Numbered from the stretch's first letter, positions 25,376-35,262 are shown. The stretch: DNA of 64,000 nt from Algoriphagus zhangzhouensis (GCF_900148515.1 NZ_FRXN01000001.1:434001-498000), one strand, 5' to 3'. Numbers and translations: made by a program. The notes: a model not told the origin generated them from the sequence alone.

Positions 25376-26551
25376 ATGAAAACTCTGGCTGAAAAATTTG
25401 ATGCAAAAACAGGAAAGAAAAGGATTCTCGCATTGGATGGAGGCGGAATTCGGGGAGCCTTGACACTCGGGTATCTCAAGCATCTAGAGGATATTATCAG
25501 AAAGCAACATGACAATCCGGAAATGTTGCTTTGTGAATATTTTGATATGATTGGAGGGACAAGTACAGGGTCAATTATTGCTGCGGCTTTGGCTAAAGGA
25601 ATGAGTGTAGATGAAATCAAAGACAAGTATTTTGAATTGGGAACCAAGATTTTTGGAAAGAAATATAAGTGGTACAGGATCTTTGAAATTGATGATTTGC
25701 TGAAAGCAAAGTATGATGATAAGGCATTGGTGAAGGAACTTCAAAACGTGTTTGGCGATACTTTATTGGGAGATCAGGAAGCAGTCAAGACCGCCTTGGT
25801 AATTGTTGCCAAACGAGCGGATACAAATTCAGTCTGGCCACTTAATAATCATCCAAAAGGCAAGTTTTACGATTCTGGCAATGGAAATAACAAGGCCATT
25901 CCCATTTGGAAATGTGTCAGGGCCAGTGCTGCAGCGCCAACCTACTTTTTGCCGCAATCCATTGAAGTAGGAGGAGATAACGGGTTTGCTGCCTTTGTGG
26001 ATGGAGGTGTCAGTATGGCCAATAATCCAGCTCTCCAATGCCTGATGGTGGCGACTTTGAAAGGATTTCCTTACCGATGGCAAATGGGAGAGGACAATCT
26101 GATGATCGTCTCTGTTGGAACAGGAATGACTCGCTGGAAAAAGCTTCCCAAAAATATTGGAAAAAGCACTTTGCTGAATTGGGCTGCAAATCTTCCTGAG
26201 ATGTTTATGCAGGATGCAAGCTGGCAAAACCAACAAATACTCCAGTGGCTTTCCAATTCACCGACCAGTGTTGAAATTGATTCCGAGGTCACCGCTTTGG
26301 AAGATGATATTTTGAGTGATGAACCAGGTAGAAAGAAAGGATTGATCCACTACCTGCGCTATAATGTGTTCTTGGATCCGGTGGATTTGAATGAGCGCTT
26401 TAAACCAGAGAAACCCTATACGCAGAAAGATGCTGAAAATCTGGCTGCAATGGATAATGCCAAGAACTGCAAGCAGTTATTTGATTTGGGATTTCAGGCT
26501 GGAGCTCAAGAATTGAAACCAAAGCATTTTCCTGAGCAATTCAAAGTTTGA
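25376..26551 (+). CDS. Patatin-like phospholipase
   Basis: A 391-residue lipid acyl hydrolase. It has the oxyanion-hole motif LDGGGIRGALT (about 20-30), the nucleophile elbow GGTSTGSI with the catalytic Ser (about 62), and the late FVDGGVSMANNP with the catalytic Asp. No signal peptide is visible, so it acts in the cytoplasm or at the inner membrane. Similar patatins serve as CBASS effectors (CapV), but no cyclic-nucleotide synthase is beside it. It converges on a TPR gene that starts one base past its stop. Confidence 0.9.
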   Translation: MKTLAEKFDAKTGKKRILALDGGGIRGALTLGYLKHLEDIIRKQHDNPEMLLCEYFDMIGGTSTGSIIAAALAKGMSVDEIKDKYFELGTKIFGKKYKWYRIFEIDDLLKAKYDDKALVKELQNVFGDTLLGDQEAVKTALVIVAKRADTNSVWPLNNHPKGKFYDSGNGNNKAIPIWKCVRASAAAPTYFLPQSIEVGGDNGFAAFVDGGVSMANNPALQCLMVATLKGFPYRWQMGEDNLMIVSVGTGMTRWKKLPKNIGKSTLLNWAANLPEMFMQDASWQNQQILQWLSNSPTSVEIDSEVTALEDDILSDEPGRKKGLIHYLRYNVFLDPVDLNERFKPEKPYTQKDAENLAAMDNAKNCKQLFDLGFQAGAQELKPKHFPEQFKV

Positions 26552-26884
26552 TCAGTCTAGGTCGTTTTCAAAAAGGAAGTTTTGATATGCATTGTTTAGC
26601 TCCTGTAACGTCTTGGTTTCTAGCTTGGTTTTAGCCAATTCGATACCCTTTTCGAAGGTTTCTTGCGCCTTTTCTAAATCATCCCATTCTGCAAAGAAAT
26701 GTGCTGCTGGATAGTAAGTTGGAAGGTATTCTGGGAATTCAATCAAGAGTTTCTCGAATAGATTCTGAGACTCCTTAGGTTCACTTTCTTGAAGCTCCAG
26801 GGCCAATGCATAAATGTTGAAAGGGTTTTCTGGCTCTTCTGAAATAAATTGTCGGAGTAGCTCTATCCGGTCTAAATTGCCCAT
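26552..26884 (-). CDS. Tetratricopeptide-repeat protein
   Basis: 110 residues with about two degenerate TPR repeats (NPFNIYALALELQE and TYYPAAHFFAEWDDLEKAQE). It is probably a small scaffold for protein-protein contacts. No signal peptide is visible. It faces the patatin gene tail to tail and is divergent from the ETF genes. Function unknown. Confidence 0.75.
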   Translation of the reverse strand: MGNLDRIELLRQFISEEPENPFNIYALALELQESEPKESQNLFEKLLIEFPEYLPTYYPAAHFFAEWDDLEKAQETFEKGIELAKTKLETKTLQELNNAYQNFLFENDLD

Positions 26885-26958
26885 GAATTGTTTTTTTAAT
26901 TAAGGGATGACTGTTATTTTCACGCGAAATAAAACTAAAATAATCTAATCCGAAACCA

Positions 26959-27696
26959 ATGAAGATTCTTGTTTGTATAACCCATGTGCCGGACACTACT
27001 TCCAAGATTCAGTTTACTGCCGACAATACCAAATTTGATACGACTGGGGTTCAGTTCATTATTGGACCATATGATGATTATGCCTTGGCGAGAGCTGTGG
27101 AATTGAGAGATCAAACCAGTGGAAAATTAACGGTTTTGAATGTAGGTGAATCTGAAACGGAACCTACTTTAAGAAAAGCCTTGGCAATCGGTGCCGATGA
27201 GGCGATCCGAGTTAATGCCAGTCCAAAGGATTCTTTTTTCGTAGCTGAGCAAATCGCTCACTATGCAAAAGAAGGAGGATATGATTTGATTTTGATGGGT
27301 AGAGAATCAATCGATTTCAATGGCGGAATGGTCCATGGAATGGTTGGAGAGATTTTGGGAATGCCTTCATTTTCTCCAGTTATGAAATTGGATTTGGATG
27401 GTACTTCTGTGACTATGTCAAGAGAAATTGAGGGAGGAAAAGAGGTAGTTGAAGCTTCTTTGCCTTTGATTGCAGGATGTCAGGAACCAATCGCTGAGTG
27501 GAAAATTCCAAATATGAGAGGGATTATGTCTGCTAGAACCAAGCCATTGAATGTAGTGGAACCAGTATCCGAAGAAACCCAAGCAGTTGCTGTAAAGTAT
27601 GAGCTTCCTCCAGCTAAAGGAGCAGTGAAGTTGATCGACAAAGACAATGTGTCTGAGTTGGTGAAATTGTTGAAAAACGAAGCAAAAGTACTTTAA
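26959..27696 (+). CDS. etfB: Electron transfer flavoprotein beta subunit
   Basis: A 245-residue ETF small subunit that accepts electrons from acyl-CoA dehydrogenases with FAD/AMP bound between alpha and beta. Motifs include MKILVCITHVPDT, FIIGPYDDYALARAVELRD, the ADEAIRV segment, and DLILMGRESIDFNGGMV. Length is normal. It is followed 35 bases later by etfA. Confidence 0.95.
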   Translation: MKILVCITHVPDTTSKIQFTADNTKFDTTGVQFIIGPYDDYALARAVELRDQTSGKLTVLNVGESETEPTLRKALAIGADEAIRVNASPKDSFFVAEQIAHYAKEGGYDLILMGRESIDFNGGMVHGMVGEILGMPSFSPVMKLDLDGTSVTMSREIEGGKEVVEASLPLIAGCQEPIAEWKIPNMRGIMSARTKPLNVVEPVSEETQAVAVKYELPPAKGAVKLIDKDNVSELVKLLKNEAKVL

Positions 27697-27731
27697 GCAA
27701 TTTTTAATAACTTACGATAAATCAAGAGAAT

Positions 27732-28700
27732 ATGTCCGTTTTAGTATATATAGAACATGCCGAAGGAAAAGTGAAGAAAACCAGCTTAGAGGCGGTTTCC
27801 TTTGCAAATGCTTTGGCAGCAAAAACAGGAGAGGGAGATGTAGTAGCTTTGGCATTGGGAGCTATTGACCAGGCTGAATTAGCTGCTGTTGGAAAAGCAG
27901 GAGCTGCAAAAGTTTTGCAGGTTTCTGATTCAAGATTGGATGCAGGAGTGATCCAAGCGCATGCAACTGCGGTGGCTCAAGCTTTTGAAAAAGCAGGTGC
28001 AAGTACAGTTGTTTTAGCAAAGTCTTCTTTGGGAGATGCTGTAGCTGCAAGATTGTCAATTAAAATCAAGGCAGGTTTGGTTTCCAACGTAGTAGAATTG
28101 CCCAATACAGATGGTGGATACTTGGTGAAAAGAAGTATATATACTGGAAAGGCATTTGCTGAAACTAGCTTGACAACAGCCAATAAAATTTTGGCAGTGA
28201 AGAAAAATGCGGTTGATCTGAAGACAGATGGTGGAGATGCTGCTGTTGAAGCTTTGGAAGTGTCAATTCCTGATTCTGATTTTGCTTCAAAAATTGTTTC
28301 TACAGAAAGAGCAACCGGTGAAGTGCTTCTACCGGAAGCTGATATTGTAGTGTCTGGAGGTCGTGGAATGAAAGGCCCTGAAAACTGGGGAATGATCGAA
28401 GATTTGGCGAAAACTTTGGGAGCGGCCACAGGTTGTTCTAAGCCAGTGTCTGACATGGGATGGAGACCTCATCATGAGCACGTTGGACAAACAGGAGTGA
28501 AAGTTGCCCCTAGTTTGTACATCGCAATAGGAATTTCAGGTGCGATTCAGCATCTTGCAGGGGTCAATTCTTCTAAATGTATAGTCGTAATCAACAAGGA
28601 TCCGGAAGCTCCATTTTTCAAAGCTGCTGATTATGGGATTGTTGGCGATGCATTTGAGGTTGTTCCTAAATTAAACGAAGCACTTAAAGCAGAACTTTAA
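27732..28700 (+). CDS. etfA: Electron transfer flavoprotein alpha subunit
   Basis: A 322-residue alpha subunit with the FAD-binding C-terminal domain: VVSGGRGMKGPENW, then DMGWRPHHEHVGQTGVKVAPSL and AIGISGAIQHLAG. The N-terminal domain is the usual alpha fold and is low in charge. Together with EtfB it passes electrons to the respiratory chain through ETF:quinone oxidoreductase, which is not encoded here. Confidence 0.95.
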   Translation: MSVLVYIEHAEGKVKKTSLEAVSFANALAAKTGEGDVVALALGAIDQAELAAVGKAGAAKVLQVSDSRLDAGVIQAHATAVAQAFEKAGASTVVLAKSSLGDAVAARLSIKIKAGLVSNVVELPNTDGGYLVKRSIYTGKAFAETSLTTANKILAVKKNAVDLKTDGGDAAVEALEVSIPDSDFASKIVSTERATGEVLLPEADIVVSGGRGMKGPENWGMIEDLAKTLGAATGCSKPVSDMGWRPHHEHVGQTGVKVAPSLYIAIGISGAIQHLAGVNSSKCIVVINKDPEAPFFKAADYGIVGDAFEVVPKLNEALKAEL

Positions 28701-28706
28701 ATTTTT

Positions 28707-29303
28707 GTGGAGAAACTCATAGAACTTGAGATTTTGGGCCTTTCGTCCAACCATTCCCAATCAGGGTCTTTTACTCTGGTGCTGGGAGAGGTAGGGGGAA
28801 TCAGGAGATTACCGATTGTCATTGGAATGTTTGAAGCGCAGGCTATTGCTCTGGAGATTGAAAAAATCATCCCGAACAGGCCTATGACTCATGACCTTTT
28901 CAAATCCTTTGCTCATGGATTTAATTTTGACATCGATCAGATTGTGATTACAGATATGAAAGAGGGTGTTTTCTACGCCAAAATTCAATGTAAAAGCGAA
29001 AGGATCGATGCTGAAATTGATGCCAGACCTTCGGATGCAATTGCAATTGCGATTCGCTTTGGCTGTCCTATTTTCTGTAGTGAAAAAGCCATGTCAGAAG
29101 GTGCAGTCGAGCATTATGAAGTAGAAGGACAAGAAAGTCAAACCAGCAAACCTGAACCGGCACAAAAGTTTCCAACAAAAAAGGAACCTTCATTGAAAGA
29201 TTATAGTCTTGACAAACTCAACCAGATGCTTGATAAGGCGATTTCCAATGAAGATTATGAGAAAGCCGCAAGAATTCGAGACGAAATCAATAAAAGAAAC
29301 TAA
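28707..29303 (+). CDS. Bifunctional nuclease-family protein with UvrB/UvrC motif
   Basis: A 198-residue protein with a DUF151/BFN domain (about 1-130; ILGLSSNHSQSG, RRLPIVIGMFEAQAIALEIE, DARPSDAIAIAIR) and a C-terminal UvrB/UvrC-type motif (LNQMLDKAISNEDYEKAARI). The related plant enzyme cleaves RNA and DNA. The start is a GTG at 28707, six bases after the etfA stop, so it is the third gene of the ETF operon. The reason for the link to ETF is unknown. Confidence 0.87.
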   Translation: MEKLIELEILGLSSNHSQSGSFTLVLGEVGGIRRLPIVIGMFEAQAIALEIEKIIPNRPMTHDLFKSFAHGFNFDIDQIVITDMKEGVFYAKIQCKSERIDAEIDARPSDAIAIAIRFGCPIFCSEKAMSEGAVEHYEVEGQESQTSKPEPAQKFPTKKEPSLKDYSLDKLNQMLDKAISNEDYEKAARIRDEINKRN

Positions 29304-29310
29304 TCAATTT

Positions 29311-29339
29311 AAAGTCCTGAGAAATCAGGACTTTTTTCT
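29311..29339 (+). terminator. Intrinsic terminator after ETF operon
   Basis: GTCCTGA and TCAGGAC pair around GAAA, followed by seven Ts and a C. It lies about ten bases past the stop codon of the nuclease gene. Confidence 0.88.
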
Positions 29340-29386
29340 TGCCCTTGACTTCCCTATTTTTAGCGCTTTATTTGAAACAATAACGC

Positions 29387-30670
29387 ATGGATTATATCAG
29401 AGGAGTCCTCGGATTACTTGTCATCGTAGGTGTTGCCTATTTATTCTCTAACAACAGAAGAAAGATTGATTGGAGATTGGTTGGAATAGGAATCACACTC
29501 CAATTGATTTTTGGATTTTTGATCACCAAAGTGCCTATCGTAGCTTCTGGCTTTTCATTACTTTCCGATGGTTTTGTGAAATTCCTGAGTTTCTCTGAAG
29601 ATGGAGCCAGGTTCATTTTTGGAGATTTAGCTGGGGATACATACGGATTCATCTTTGCCTTTAAGGTATTGCCTACAATTGTCTTTTTCTCAACGGTTTC
29701 TGCAGGATTGTATTATCTGGGAATTCTTCAAAAAATCGTGTTTGCCATTGCTTGGGTGATGGCTAGAACCATGCGTCTTTCCGGTCCTGAAAGTTTATCA
29801 GCTGCTGGGAATATCTTTCTAGGCCAAACGGAAGCACCATTGCTTGTCAGACCTTTTATCCCTCAAATGAGTAAATCCGAATTGATGTGCTTGATGACAG
29901 GGGGAATGGCAACCATTGCAGGGGGTGTTTTGGCTGGATATGTGGCTTTTTTGGGAGGAGATAGTTTAGAGGAGCAAAGTAGATTTGCAGCCTATCTTTT
30001 GGGAGCAAGTATCATGAATGCACCTGCAGCGATTGTGTTATCCAAGATTTTTATACCTGAGACAGAAAAAGAATTGATTCAGGATAAGTTGGAGGTTAAT
30101 AAAGAGAGTTTGGGAGTCAATTTGATAGACGCCATGTCCATCGGCGCTTCTGACGGTCTTAAACTGGCTTTGAATGTAGGAGCAATGCTTTTGGCATTTA
30201 TCGCTGTCATAGCAGCTATTAATTATGTTTTAGCAGGTGTCATTGGAGAGTTTACCGGTTTGAATGCCTTTGTGGCAAGTTCAACCAATGGTCAATTTGA
30301 TGGATTCTCACTGGAATACATTTTTGGTCAGATTTTCCGGGTATTCGCCTGGGTAATCGGGGTGGAGTGGGATGATACCCTTCAGGTTGGAAGTTTATTG
30401 GGGCAGAAAACTGTGATCAATGAGTTTGTAGCCTATTTATCCCTTTCAGAAATGAAGGAAGTTGGATCCCTATCTGCGAAATCCATTGTGATTGCTACTT
30501 ATGCTCTCTGTGGTTTTTCCAATTTCTCCTCCATTGCAATTCAGTTGGGAGGGATCAGCATCATTGCTCCCAATCAGCAGGGGAATTTGAGTAGATTGGG
30601 CTTGAAATCATTGATGGCTGCCTCATTGGCCTGTTTGATGACTGCTACCATCGCAGGAATGCTTTTCTAA
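29387..30670 (+). CDS. Concentrative nucleoside transporter (NupC type)
   Basis: A 427-residue inner-membrane CNT-family transporter, which brings in nucleosides with H+ or Na+. It has the N-terminal helix pair, then the core PTIVFFSTVSAGLYYLG, MARTMRLSGPESLSAAGNIF and the LGQTEAPLLVRP motif typical of the family, and the late CGFSNFSSIAIQLGG. It is convergent with the GH43 gene, with directly adjacent ends. Confidence 0.93.
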   Translation: MDYIRGVLGLLVIVGVAYLFSNNRRKIDWRLVGIGITLQLIFGFLITKVPIVASGFSLLSDGFVKFLSFSEDGARFIFGDLAGDTYGFIFAFKVLPTIVFFSTVSAGLYYLGILQKIVFAIAWVMARTMRLSGPESLSAAGNIFLGQTEAPLLVRPFIPQMSKSELMCLMTGGMATIAGGVLAGYVAFLGGDSLEEQSRFAAYLLGASIMNAPAAIVLSKIFIPETEKELIQDKLEVNKESLGVNLIDAMSIGASDGLKLALNVGAMLLAFIAVIAAINYVLAGVIGEFTGLNAFVASSTNGQFDGFSLEYIFGQIFRVFAWVIGVEWDDTLQVGSLLGQKTVINEFVAYLSLSEMKEVGSLSAKSIVIATYALCGFSNFSSIAIQLGGISIIAPNQQGNLSRLGLKSLMAASLACLMTATIAGMLF

Positions 30671-31681
30671 TCATTCTTGGAAATAAGGAGCGGTTTGTTC
30701 TTCCAAATTGGGCGATTGATTTAGGATTGTTGGCCAATCAGATTCCCATTGGATTGGATCCAGGAATAGTGATCTTCGGTTAGCTCCATTGGAAAGTCTG
30801 GCTTTGGTGCGCACCATCCCATGATATAGTAACCAATCTTGATTGTGATCGTCTGTGATGATTTCTGCATTGTGTCCCGGCCCAGCGACTTGATCATTTC
30901 CTTGTATGACCAAAGTTCCTGATCCACCCTCCAACAGAGATTTTCCATGTTGGTCCAAATATGGTCCTTCTAACTTGCTTGCTCTTCCAACTAAAACTCT
31001 GTAACTGCTATTTTCACCTTCACAGCAAGTTCCTGCCGAGCCAAATAAGTAGTAAAAGCCATTTCTAAAGTGGATATAAGACGCTTCCAAATGATTTCCC
31101 GCTAAATGGATTTTTTCTCCAATAGCCTTTTTACCATCCTCAGTTAGCTCAGATAAATAAAGGCCATGGAAACTTCCCCATATCAGATATTTCTTTCCAT
31201 TTTCCTCCCAATAAAAGGGATCAATGGAGTTTTTTACTCCAATTTCTTCTGAAGTAAATACCGGCCCTTGATCAATAAAAGGACCGTTTGGAGTTTTGGA
31301 AATGGCCAACCCGATTCCTGGATTTGGATCTCCCCAAGTCGAAAAAGAGTAATACATGTAATATTGACCATCTACCTCTGTGACATCTGGTGCCCAAATT
31401 CCGCCTTTAGGTTTCCAGCTGGGTTTAGATTCAAAGGAGTCTCCTTGCAAATCCCAGTTGATTAAATCCGTTGATTTTAAAACCGGAACCAAATGATACC
31501 CACCTTCTTCAGCCCAATTGTCCTCCGTCCCATAGGCATAAAATTGATTCCCAATTCTTAGCACTGTTGGGTCTGCTAAAACAGGTTCAAAAACTGGATT
31601 TTGAAAAGTATGGTTTTGAGATTCCGGATTGGAAATCAGAGAAAATAAGCTCAGAAAAAATGGAATAAAGGACCAGTTCAT
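30671..31681 (-). CDS. Secreted glycoside hydrolase family 43
   Basis: 336 residues with an N-terminal hydrophobic signal (about 1-18) and a five-bladed beta-propeller. GH43 catalytic residues are visible: Asp in VLADPTVL (general base), Asp in NSIDPFYWE (pKa modulator) and Glu in HLEASYIHF (general acid). It would cleave arabinan or xylan side chains, such as alpha-L-arabinofuranosyl bonds. The start was set at the ATG at 31681 because upstream in-frame starts add an unlikely lead. Confidence 0.87.
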   Translation of the reverse strand: MNWSFIPFFLSLFSLISNPESQNHTFQNPVFEPVLADPTVLRIGNQFYAYGTEDNWAEEGGYHLVPVLKSTDLINWDLQGDSFESKPSWKPKGGIWAPDVTEVDGQYYMYYSFSTWGDPNPGIGLAISKTPNGPFIDQGPVFTSEEIGVKNSIDPFYWEENGKKYLIWGSFHGLYLSELTEDGKKAIGEKIHLAGNHLEASYIHFRNGFYYLFGSAGTCCEGENSSYRVLVGRASKLEGPYLDQHGKSLLEGGSGTLVIQGNDQVAGPGHNAEIITDDHNQDWLLYHGMVRTKARLSNGANRRSLFLDPIQWESDWPTILNQSPNLEEQTAPYFQE

Positions 31682-31719
31682 TGGAATATGTTTTTGCAAG
31701 GATTGAATATTGAGATTAT

Positions 31720-31758
31720 TGGGCAAAAAGAAAAGCAAGCCATCAAATGACTTGCTTT
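31720..31758 (-). terminator. Terminator after M28/PA peptidase gene
   Basis: AAAGCAAG and CTTGCTTT form an 8-bp stem around an 11-base loop (31732-31758). On the minus strand the T-rich run TTTTCTTTTTG follows. Confidence 0.7.
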
Positions 31759-31780
31759 CAGTTTATTAGGTCGGCAATTA

Positions 31781-33253
31781 TTATTTGCCGTAAAGAATTT
31801 TTCCTGCTTCTTCGTATTTGTCTCCTGCAACCCAAGTTGGTTGGTTTGGATCATTAGCAATCATTTCAGCTGAAAGGATAAATGCTTTCCAATATTTCAC
31901 TGCGTAGTCCAAATCGAAATTGTCAACGTGATCTCCTGGCTTGTGATAATACTTTTGGATTTCATCATCAAATGCGCGGAAACCTAAGGAAAAGGTCGGT
32001 GCTGGAATTCCTTTTCTGGCAAAATTTACGTTGTCGGAACGGTCGTACAAACCCTGCTCTGGAGATGGGTCTGCAATTGCTTCCAATCCCATTTCAGACA
32101 CGGCTTGGTTGATGTGGAAGTCACCAGTAGTTCTTCCTAAACCAATTACTGTGATCACTGAAGTGTCATTGTAACCGCCATTGTCAATGTTTAAGTTATA
32201 GATAATTTCATCCAAAGGAAGCAATGGATTTTCAGCGAAATATCTTGAACCCAACAATCCTTTTTCTTCAGCTGTCCAAAGAGCCAACAAAATGGATCTT
32301 TTAGGAGGGTTTTTAGCAAAATATCTAGCAGCATTCATCACAGCAACAGTTCCCACTGCATTGTCTCGCGCTCCGTTGTAAATAGAATCACCTTCTGCAT
32401 CTGGTCTTCCTACGCCCACGTGATCATAGTGAGCTGAAAGCATGATGTATTCATCTTTCAAAGCAGGGTCGGTACCTTCTATGTAGGCTATGACATTTTT
32501 TCCTTCAATGGATTTGGAAGTTTTTCCTTCAATCTGAAGCGTAGAGCTAGAAAGATTATCTTGGCTCATGGCTGTTCTGATGGTGTTGTCTAAGTCTTTC
32601 ACCCAGATGTAAGGCAAGTCCGAACTGGCACCTTGATCGATTCCTAGCGTGGTTCTATTCAAGTAATTTGCAGCCATTTGCCATGGAACAGAAGGAACAT
32701 TGAATCGCTCAATCAAAGCAATAGCTCCAGCTTCTTTAGCCAAAGCTGTTTTTTCTCTTCCTAATGAAAAAAGATCAGCAGGACCCAATCGGTTAGGGGC
32801 TCCCACATTGGAGATAGCGATTTTCCCTTTCAAATCTTTTCCTTCCAAATCTTCTGCTAGACCAAAACCAACATCAACCAATTCATAGGTTCCATCAATA
32901 GATTTACCATCTAAAACCAATAAGTCTTTTCCTTGTTCGTAAGTGGTTTTTCCAAACTGAACACTTCCTTTTGTCGGAGGAGCAGAAAGTCGGAAGGGGA
33001 TATCTTGATAATAACCATTGGCTCCGGCAAGTGGTTTTGCACCGGCTTTTTCAAGCTCATTGGCAATGTATGTGTATGCTTTTACGATTTCTGGTCTAGC
33101 AGGGTCTCTTCCCATCAATTCGTCGGAAGCCAAATAGGTGAAATCAGCAATTGCCTCTTTGTCCTTAAAGGATTTTTTGACTTGATTTTTTTGGGCTAAA
33201 ATGGGGTTGGCTGCAAATAAAAGCATTCCCAATCCCAAGCAGTATTTATTCAT
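31781..33253 (-). CDS. Secreted M28 peptidase with protease-associated domain
   Basis: 490 residues with signal peptide ending ILAQ (about 20). The N-terminal third carries a protease-associated-like insert (DLEGKDLKGKIAI). The M28 domain has zinc ligands His and Asp in LSAHYDHVG, Asp in ARDNAVG, Glu pair in WTAEEKGLLG, Asp in NIDNGG, and a late His in YYHKPGDHVD. It is a likely exported aminopeptidase. It is separate from the other M28 gene at 8-9.5 kb (different insert, no Fn3). Confidence 0.9.
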   Translation of the reverse strand: MNKYCLGLGMLLFAANPILAQKNQVKKSFKDKEAIADFTYLASDELMGRDPARPEIVKAYTYIANELEKAGAKPLAGANGYYQDIPFRLSAPPTKGSVQFGKTTYEQGKDLLVLDGKSIDGTYELVDVGFGLAEDLEGKDLKGKIAISNVGAPNRLGPADLFSLGREKTALAKEAGAIALIERFNVPSVPWQMAANYLNRTTLGIDQGASSDLPYIWVKDLDNTIRTAMSQDNLSSSTLQIEGKTSKSIEGKNVIAYIEGTDPALKDEYIMLSAHYDHVGVGRPDAEGDSIYNGARDNAVGTVAVMNAARYFAKNPPKRSILLALWTAEEKGLLGSRYFAENPLLPLDEIIYNLNIDNGGYNDTSVITVIGLGRTTGDFHINQAVSEMGLEAIADPSPEQGLYDRSDNVNFARKGIPAPTFSLGFRAFDDEIQKYYHKPGDHVDNFDLDYAVKYWKAFILSAEMIANDPNQPTWVAGDKYEEAGKILYGK

Positions 33254-33298
33254 AGGGTAGTCTTTATAAAGGCAAAATAATTGAAATAAAAGAAAGGC

Positions 33299-34018
33299 TT
33301 ATAGTTGCCGGTGTAATTCTTGGGAATTCATCCCTAAATCTTCTAAAATCTTAGAAAAATGCTGGGGAATAGATGCTGTAAGCAGGATTTTCTGGGAGGA
33401 AACGGGATGCGTGAATTCTAATTGATGTCCGTGGAGTAGCAGATTTTTTAATCCAAATTGAGTTTCAAAAAAATGGTTCTGTTTGTTGTTGCCATGCTTT
33501 TTGTCTCCCAGGATATAGTGCCTTTTATGAGCTAAATGCCTTCTGATTTGATGAGTTCTTCCGGTTTTTGGAAAGGCCTGAACAAGTGAATATCGACTAG
33601 TTGGATATCTTCCGGTGGTATCGAAAGGGATTTCAGCGCTCTGAATCAATGAGAATTCAGTGAAAGCTTCCTGAATTTTCCCTGATTTCTCATTTTTTAA
33701 CCCTTGGTCAACTTTGAAATCGGGCTCTTGGGGAATTCCTCTCACTACAGCTAAATAGGTTTTATTTACCTGTCTTTCAGCAAATTGGAATTTAAGTAAA
33801 GGAAGGATTTCTTCTGATAGTGCAAAAAGCAATAAACCGCTGGTAGGTCGATCCAAGCGATGAACTGGATAGACTCTCTGTCCAATTTGGTCCCTGAGAA
33901 GTTGCACGGCAAAGGCAGATTGTTCCTCAGCAGCCATGGAGGTTCTATGAACCAATAAGCCTGATGGTTTATTGATAGCAACGAGGTATTCGTCTTGGTA
34001 GATGATTTCTAAATCCAT
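33299..34018 (-). CDS. truC: tRNA pseudouridine(65) synthase
   Basis: A 239-residue RluA-type enzyme that makes pseudouridine at tRNA position 65. Its start (EIIYQDEYLVAINKPSGLLV) and RDQIGQRVYPVHRLDRPTSG with the catalytic Asp (about 61) closely resemble E. coli TruC as I recall it. The ATG at 34018 was chosen. It lies directly downstream of the mnmA terminator, whose T run ends at this start codon. Confidence 0.9.
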   Translation of the reverse strand: MDLEIIYQDEYLVAINKPSGLLVHRTSMAAEEQSAFAVQLLRDQIGQRVYPVHRLDRPTSGLLLFALSEEILPLLKFQFAERQVNKTYLAVVRGIPQEPDFKVDQGLKNEKSGKIQEAFTEFSLIQSAEIPFDTTGRYPTSRYSLVQAFPKTGRTHQIRRHLAHKRHYILGDKKHGNNKQNHFFETQFGLKNLLLHGHQLEFTHPVSSQKILLTASIPQHFSKILEDLGMNSQELHRQL

Positions 34019-34043
34019 AAAAAAAAGCCGGAAAATTCCGGCT
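34019..34043 (-). terminator. Intrinsic terminator after mnmA, abutting truC start
   Basis: AGCCGGAA and TTCCGGCT form a perfect 8-bp stem with an AA loop. On the minus strand eight Ts follow, and the truC ATG begins right after them. This leaves no room for a separate leader before truC. Confidence 0.82.
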
Positions 34044-34050
34044 GGTGAAA

Positions 34051-35262
34051 TTAGAAAATTGTTCCAGATCCAATGCACTCTTCGCCTTCATACCAGGCAA
34101 CAAACTGGCCTGAGGCGATTCCTTTTTGTGGCTGATCAAATAGGACATACAGTCCATTTTCCTTTCTGAGCAGGGTTGCACCGACTAGTGGTTGTCTATA
34201 TCTGATTCTAGCTTGATATCGAGCAGATTCTCCTGGATTCAATTCTAAATCTTCTCTGATCCAATGAATTTGATCTTCTTTTACAAAAAGAGCATTTCTC
34301 AAAAGCCCTGGATGTTCATCTCCCAATCCGGTGTAGATGACATTTTCACGAGTGTCCGTAGCAATGACAAACAATGGTTTACCTGTTCCTCCCACATGAA
34401 GGCCTTTTCTTTGGCCTACTGTGAAATAGTGTGCACCATTATGTTCTCCCACCATTTTTCCCTGATTTTGAGAATAATGGATAGGATAGGCAAGACCTTG
34501 AAGAGTTTCTTCATCCAAATCTTCTACATCCAAACCTGCGGGGATTTGATACTTCTGATAGATTTCCAAATTTTCAGGAATTTCCAGAATTCTACCTTTT
34601 TTAGGCTTGAGTTGCTGCTGAAGAAAGTCGGGAAGACGTACTTTTCCAATAAAACAAAGTCCTTGAGAGTCTTTCTTTTCTGCAGTAATCAGATCCAGTT
34701 CCTTGGCAATTGCACGAACCTCAGACTTTTGCAGATGTCCGATTGGGAAAAGGGCTTTCGCTAATTGATCTTGGGAAAGTTGGCAAAGGAAATAGCTTTG
34801 ATCTTTGTTGGGATCAGCTCCTGCCAATAATTGAAAGACTGTTTGGCCATCTTTTTCCAGGCTTCCTTTTTGACAATAATGACCAGTTGCCACAAAATCA
34901 GCTTTAAGCTTTTGAGCGGCTTTAAGGAAAATATCGAATTTGATTTCCCGGTTGCACAAAATATCCGGGTTTGGGGTTCGTCCTGCTTCGTATTCTGAGA
35001 ACATATAATCCACGATTCTCTCGCGGTATTCTTCACTCAGGTCAATTGCCTGAAAGGGAATTCCCAACTTTTCTGCCACAAGCATGGCATCTGTGGAGTC
35101 TTCCATCCAAGGACATTCATTGGAAATAGTCACGGATTCATCATGCCAGTTTTTCATGAACATGCCGATGACTTCATAGCCTTGCTCGATAAGCAAATGG
35201 GCTGCAACAGAACTATCCACTCCTCCGGAAAGTCCTACGACTACTCTTGGTTTTTGATTCAT
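34051..35262 (-). CDS. mnmA: tRNA-specific 2-thiouridylase
   Basis: Thiolates U34 of Lys, Glu and Gln tRNAs. The 403-residue product has the PP-loop [18 protein letters not shown] near the start, then [12 protein letters not shown] with the first catalytic Cys, and [15 protein letters not shown] with the second. The ATG at 35262 was chosen; an ATG four codons earlier and longer forms exist. Length is slightly above the E. coli form. It is followed by the truC gene. Confidence 0.95.
   Translation of the reverse strand: MNQKPRVVVGLSGGVDSSVAAHLLIEQGYEVIGMFMKNWHDESVTISNECPWMEDSTDAMLVAEKLGIPFQAIDLSEEYRERIVDYMFSEYEAGRTPNPDILCNREIKFDIFLKAAQKLKADFVATGHYCQKGSLEKDGQTVFQLLAGADPNKDQSYFLCQLSQDQLAKALFPIGHLQKSEVRAIAKELDLITAEKKDSQGLCFIGKVRLPDFLQQQLKPKKGRILEIPENLEIYQKYQIPAGLDVEDLDEETLQGLAYPIHYSQNQGKMVGEHNGAHYFTVGQRKGLHVGGTGKPLFVIATDTRENVIYTGLGDEHPGLLRNALFVKEDQIHWIREDLELNPGESARYQARIRYRQPLVGATLLRKENGLYVLFDQPQKGIASGQFVAWYEGEECIGSGTIF

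Noticed and set aside
25376..26551. Patatin as a CBASS effector
   Set aside because: CapV-type patatins sit beside a cyclic-nucleotide synthase. None is encoded in the neighbourhood, so only a patatin-like phospholipase is called.
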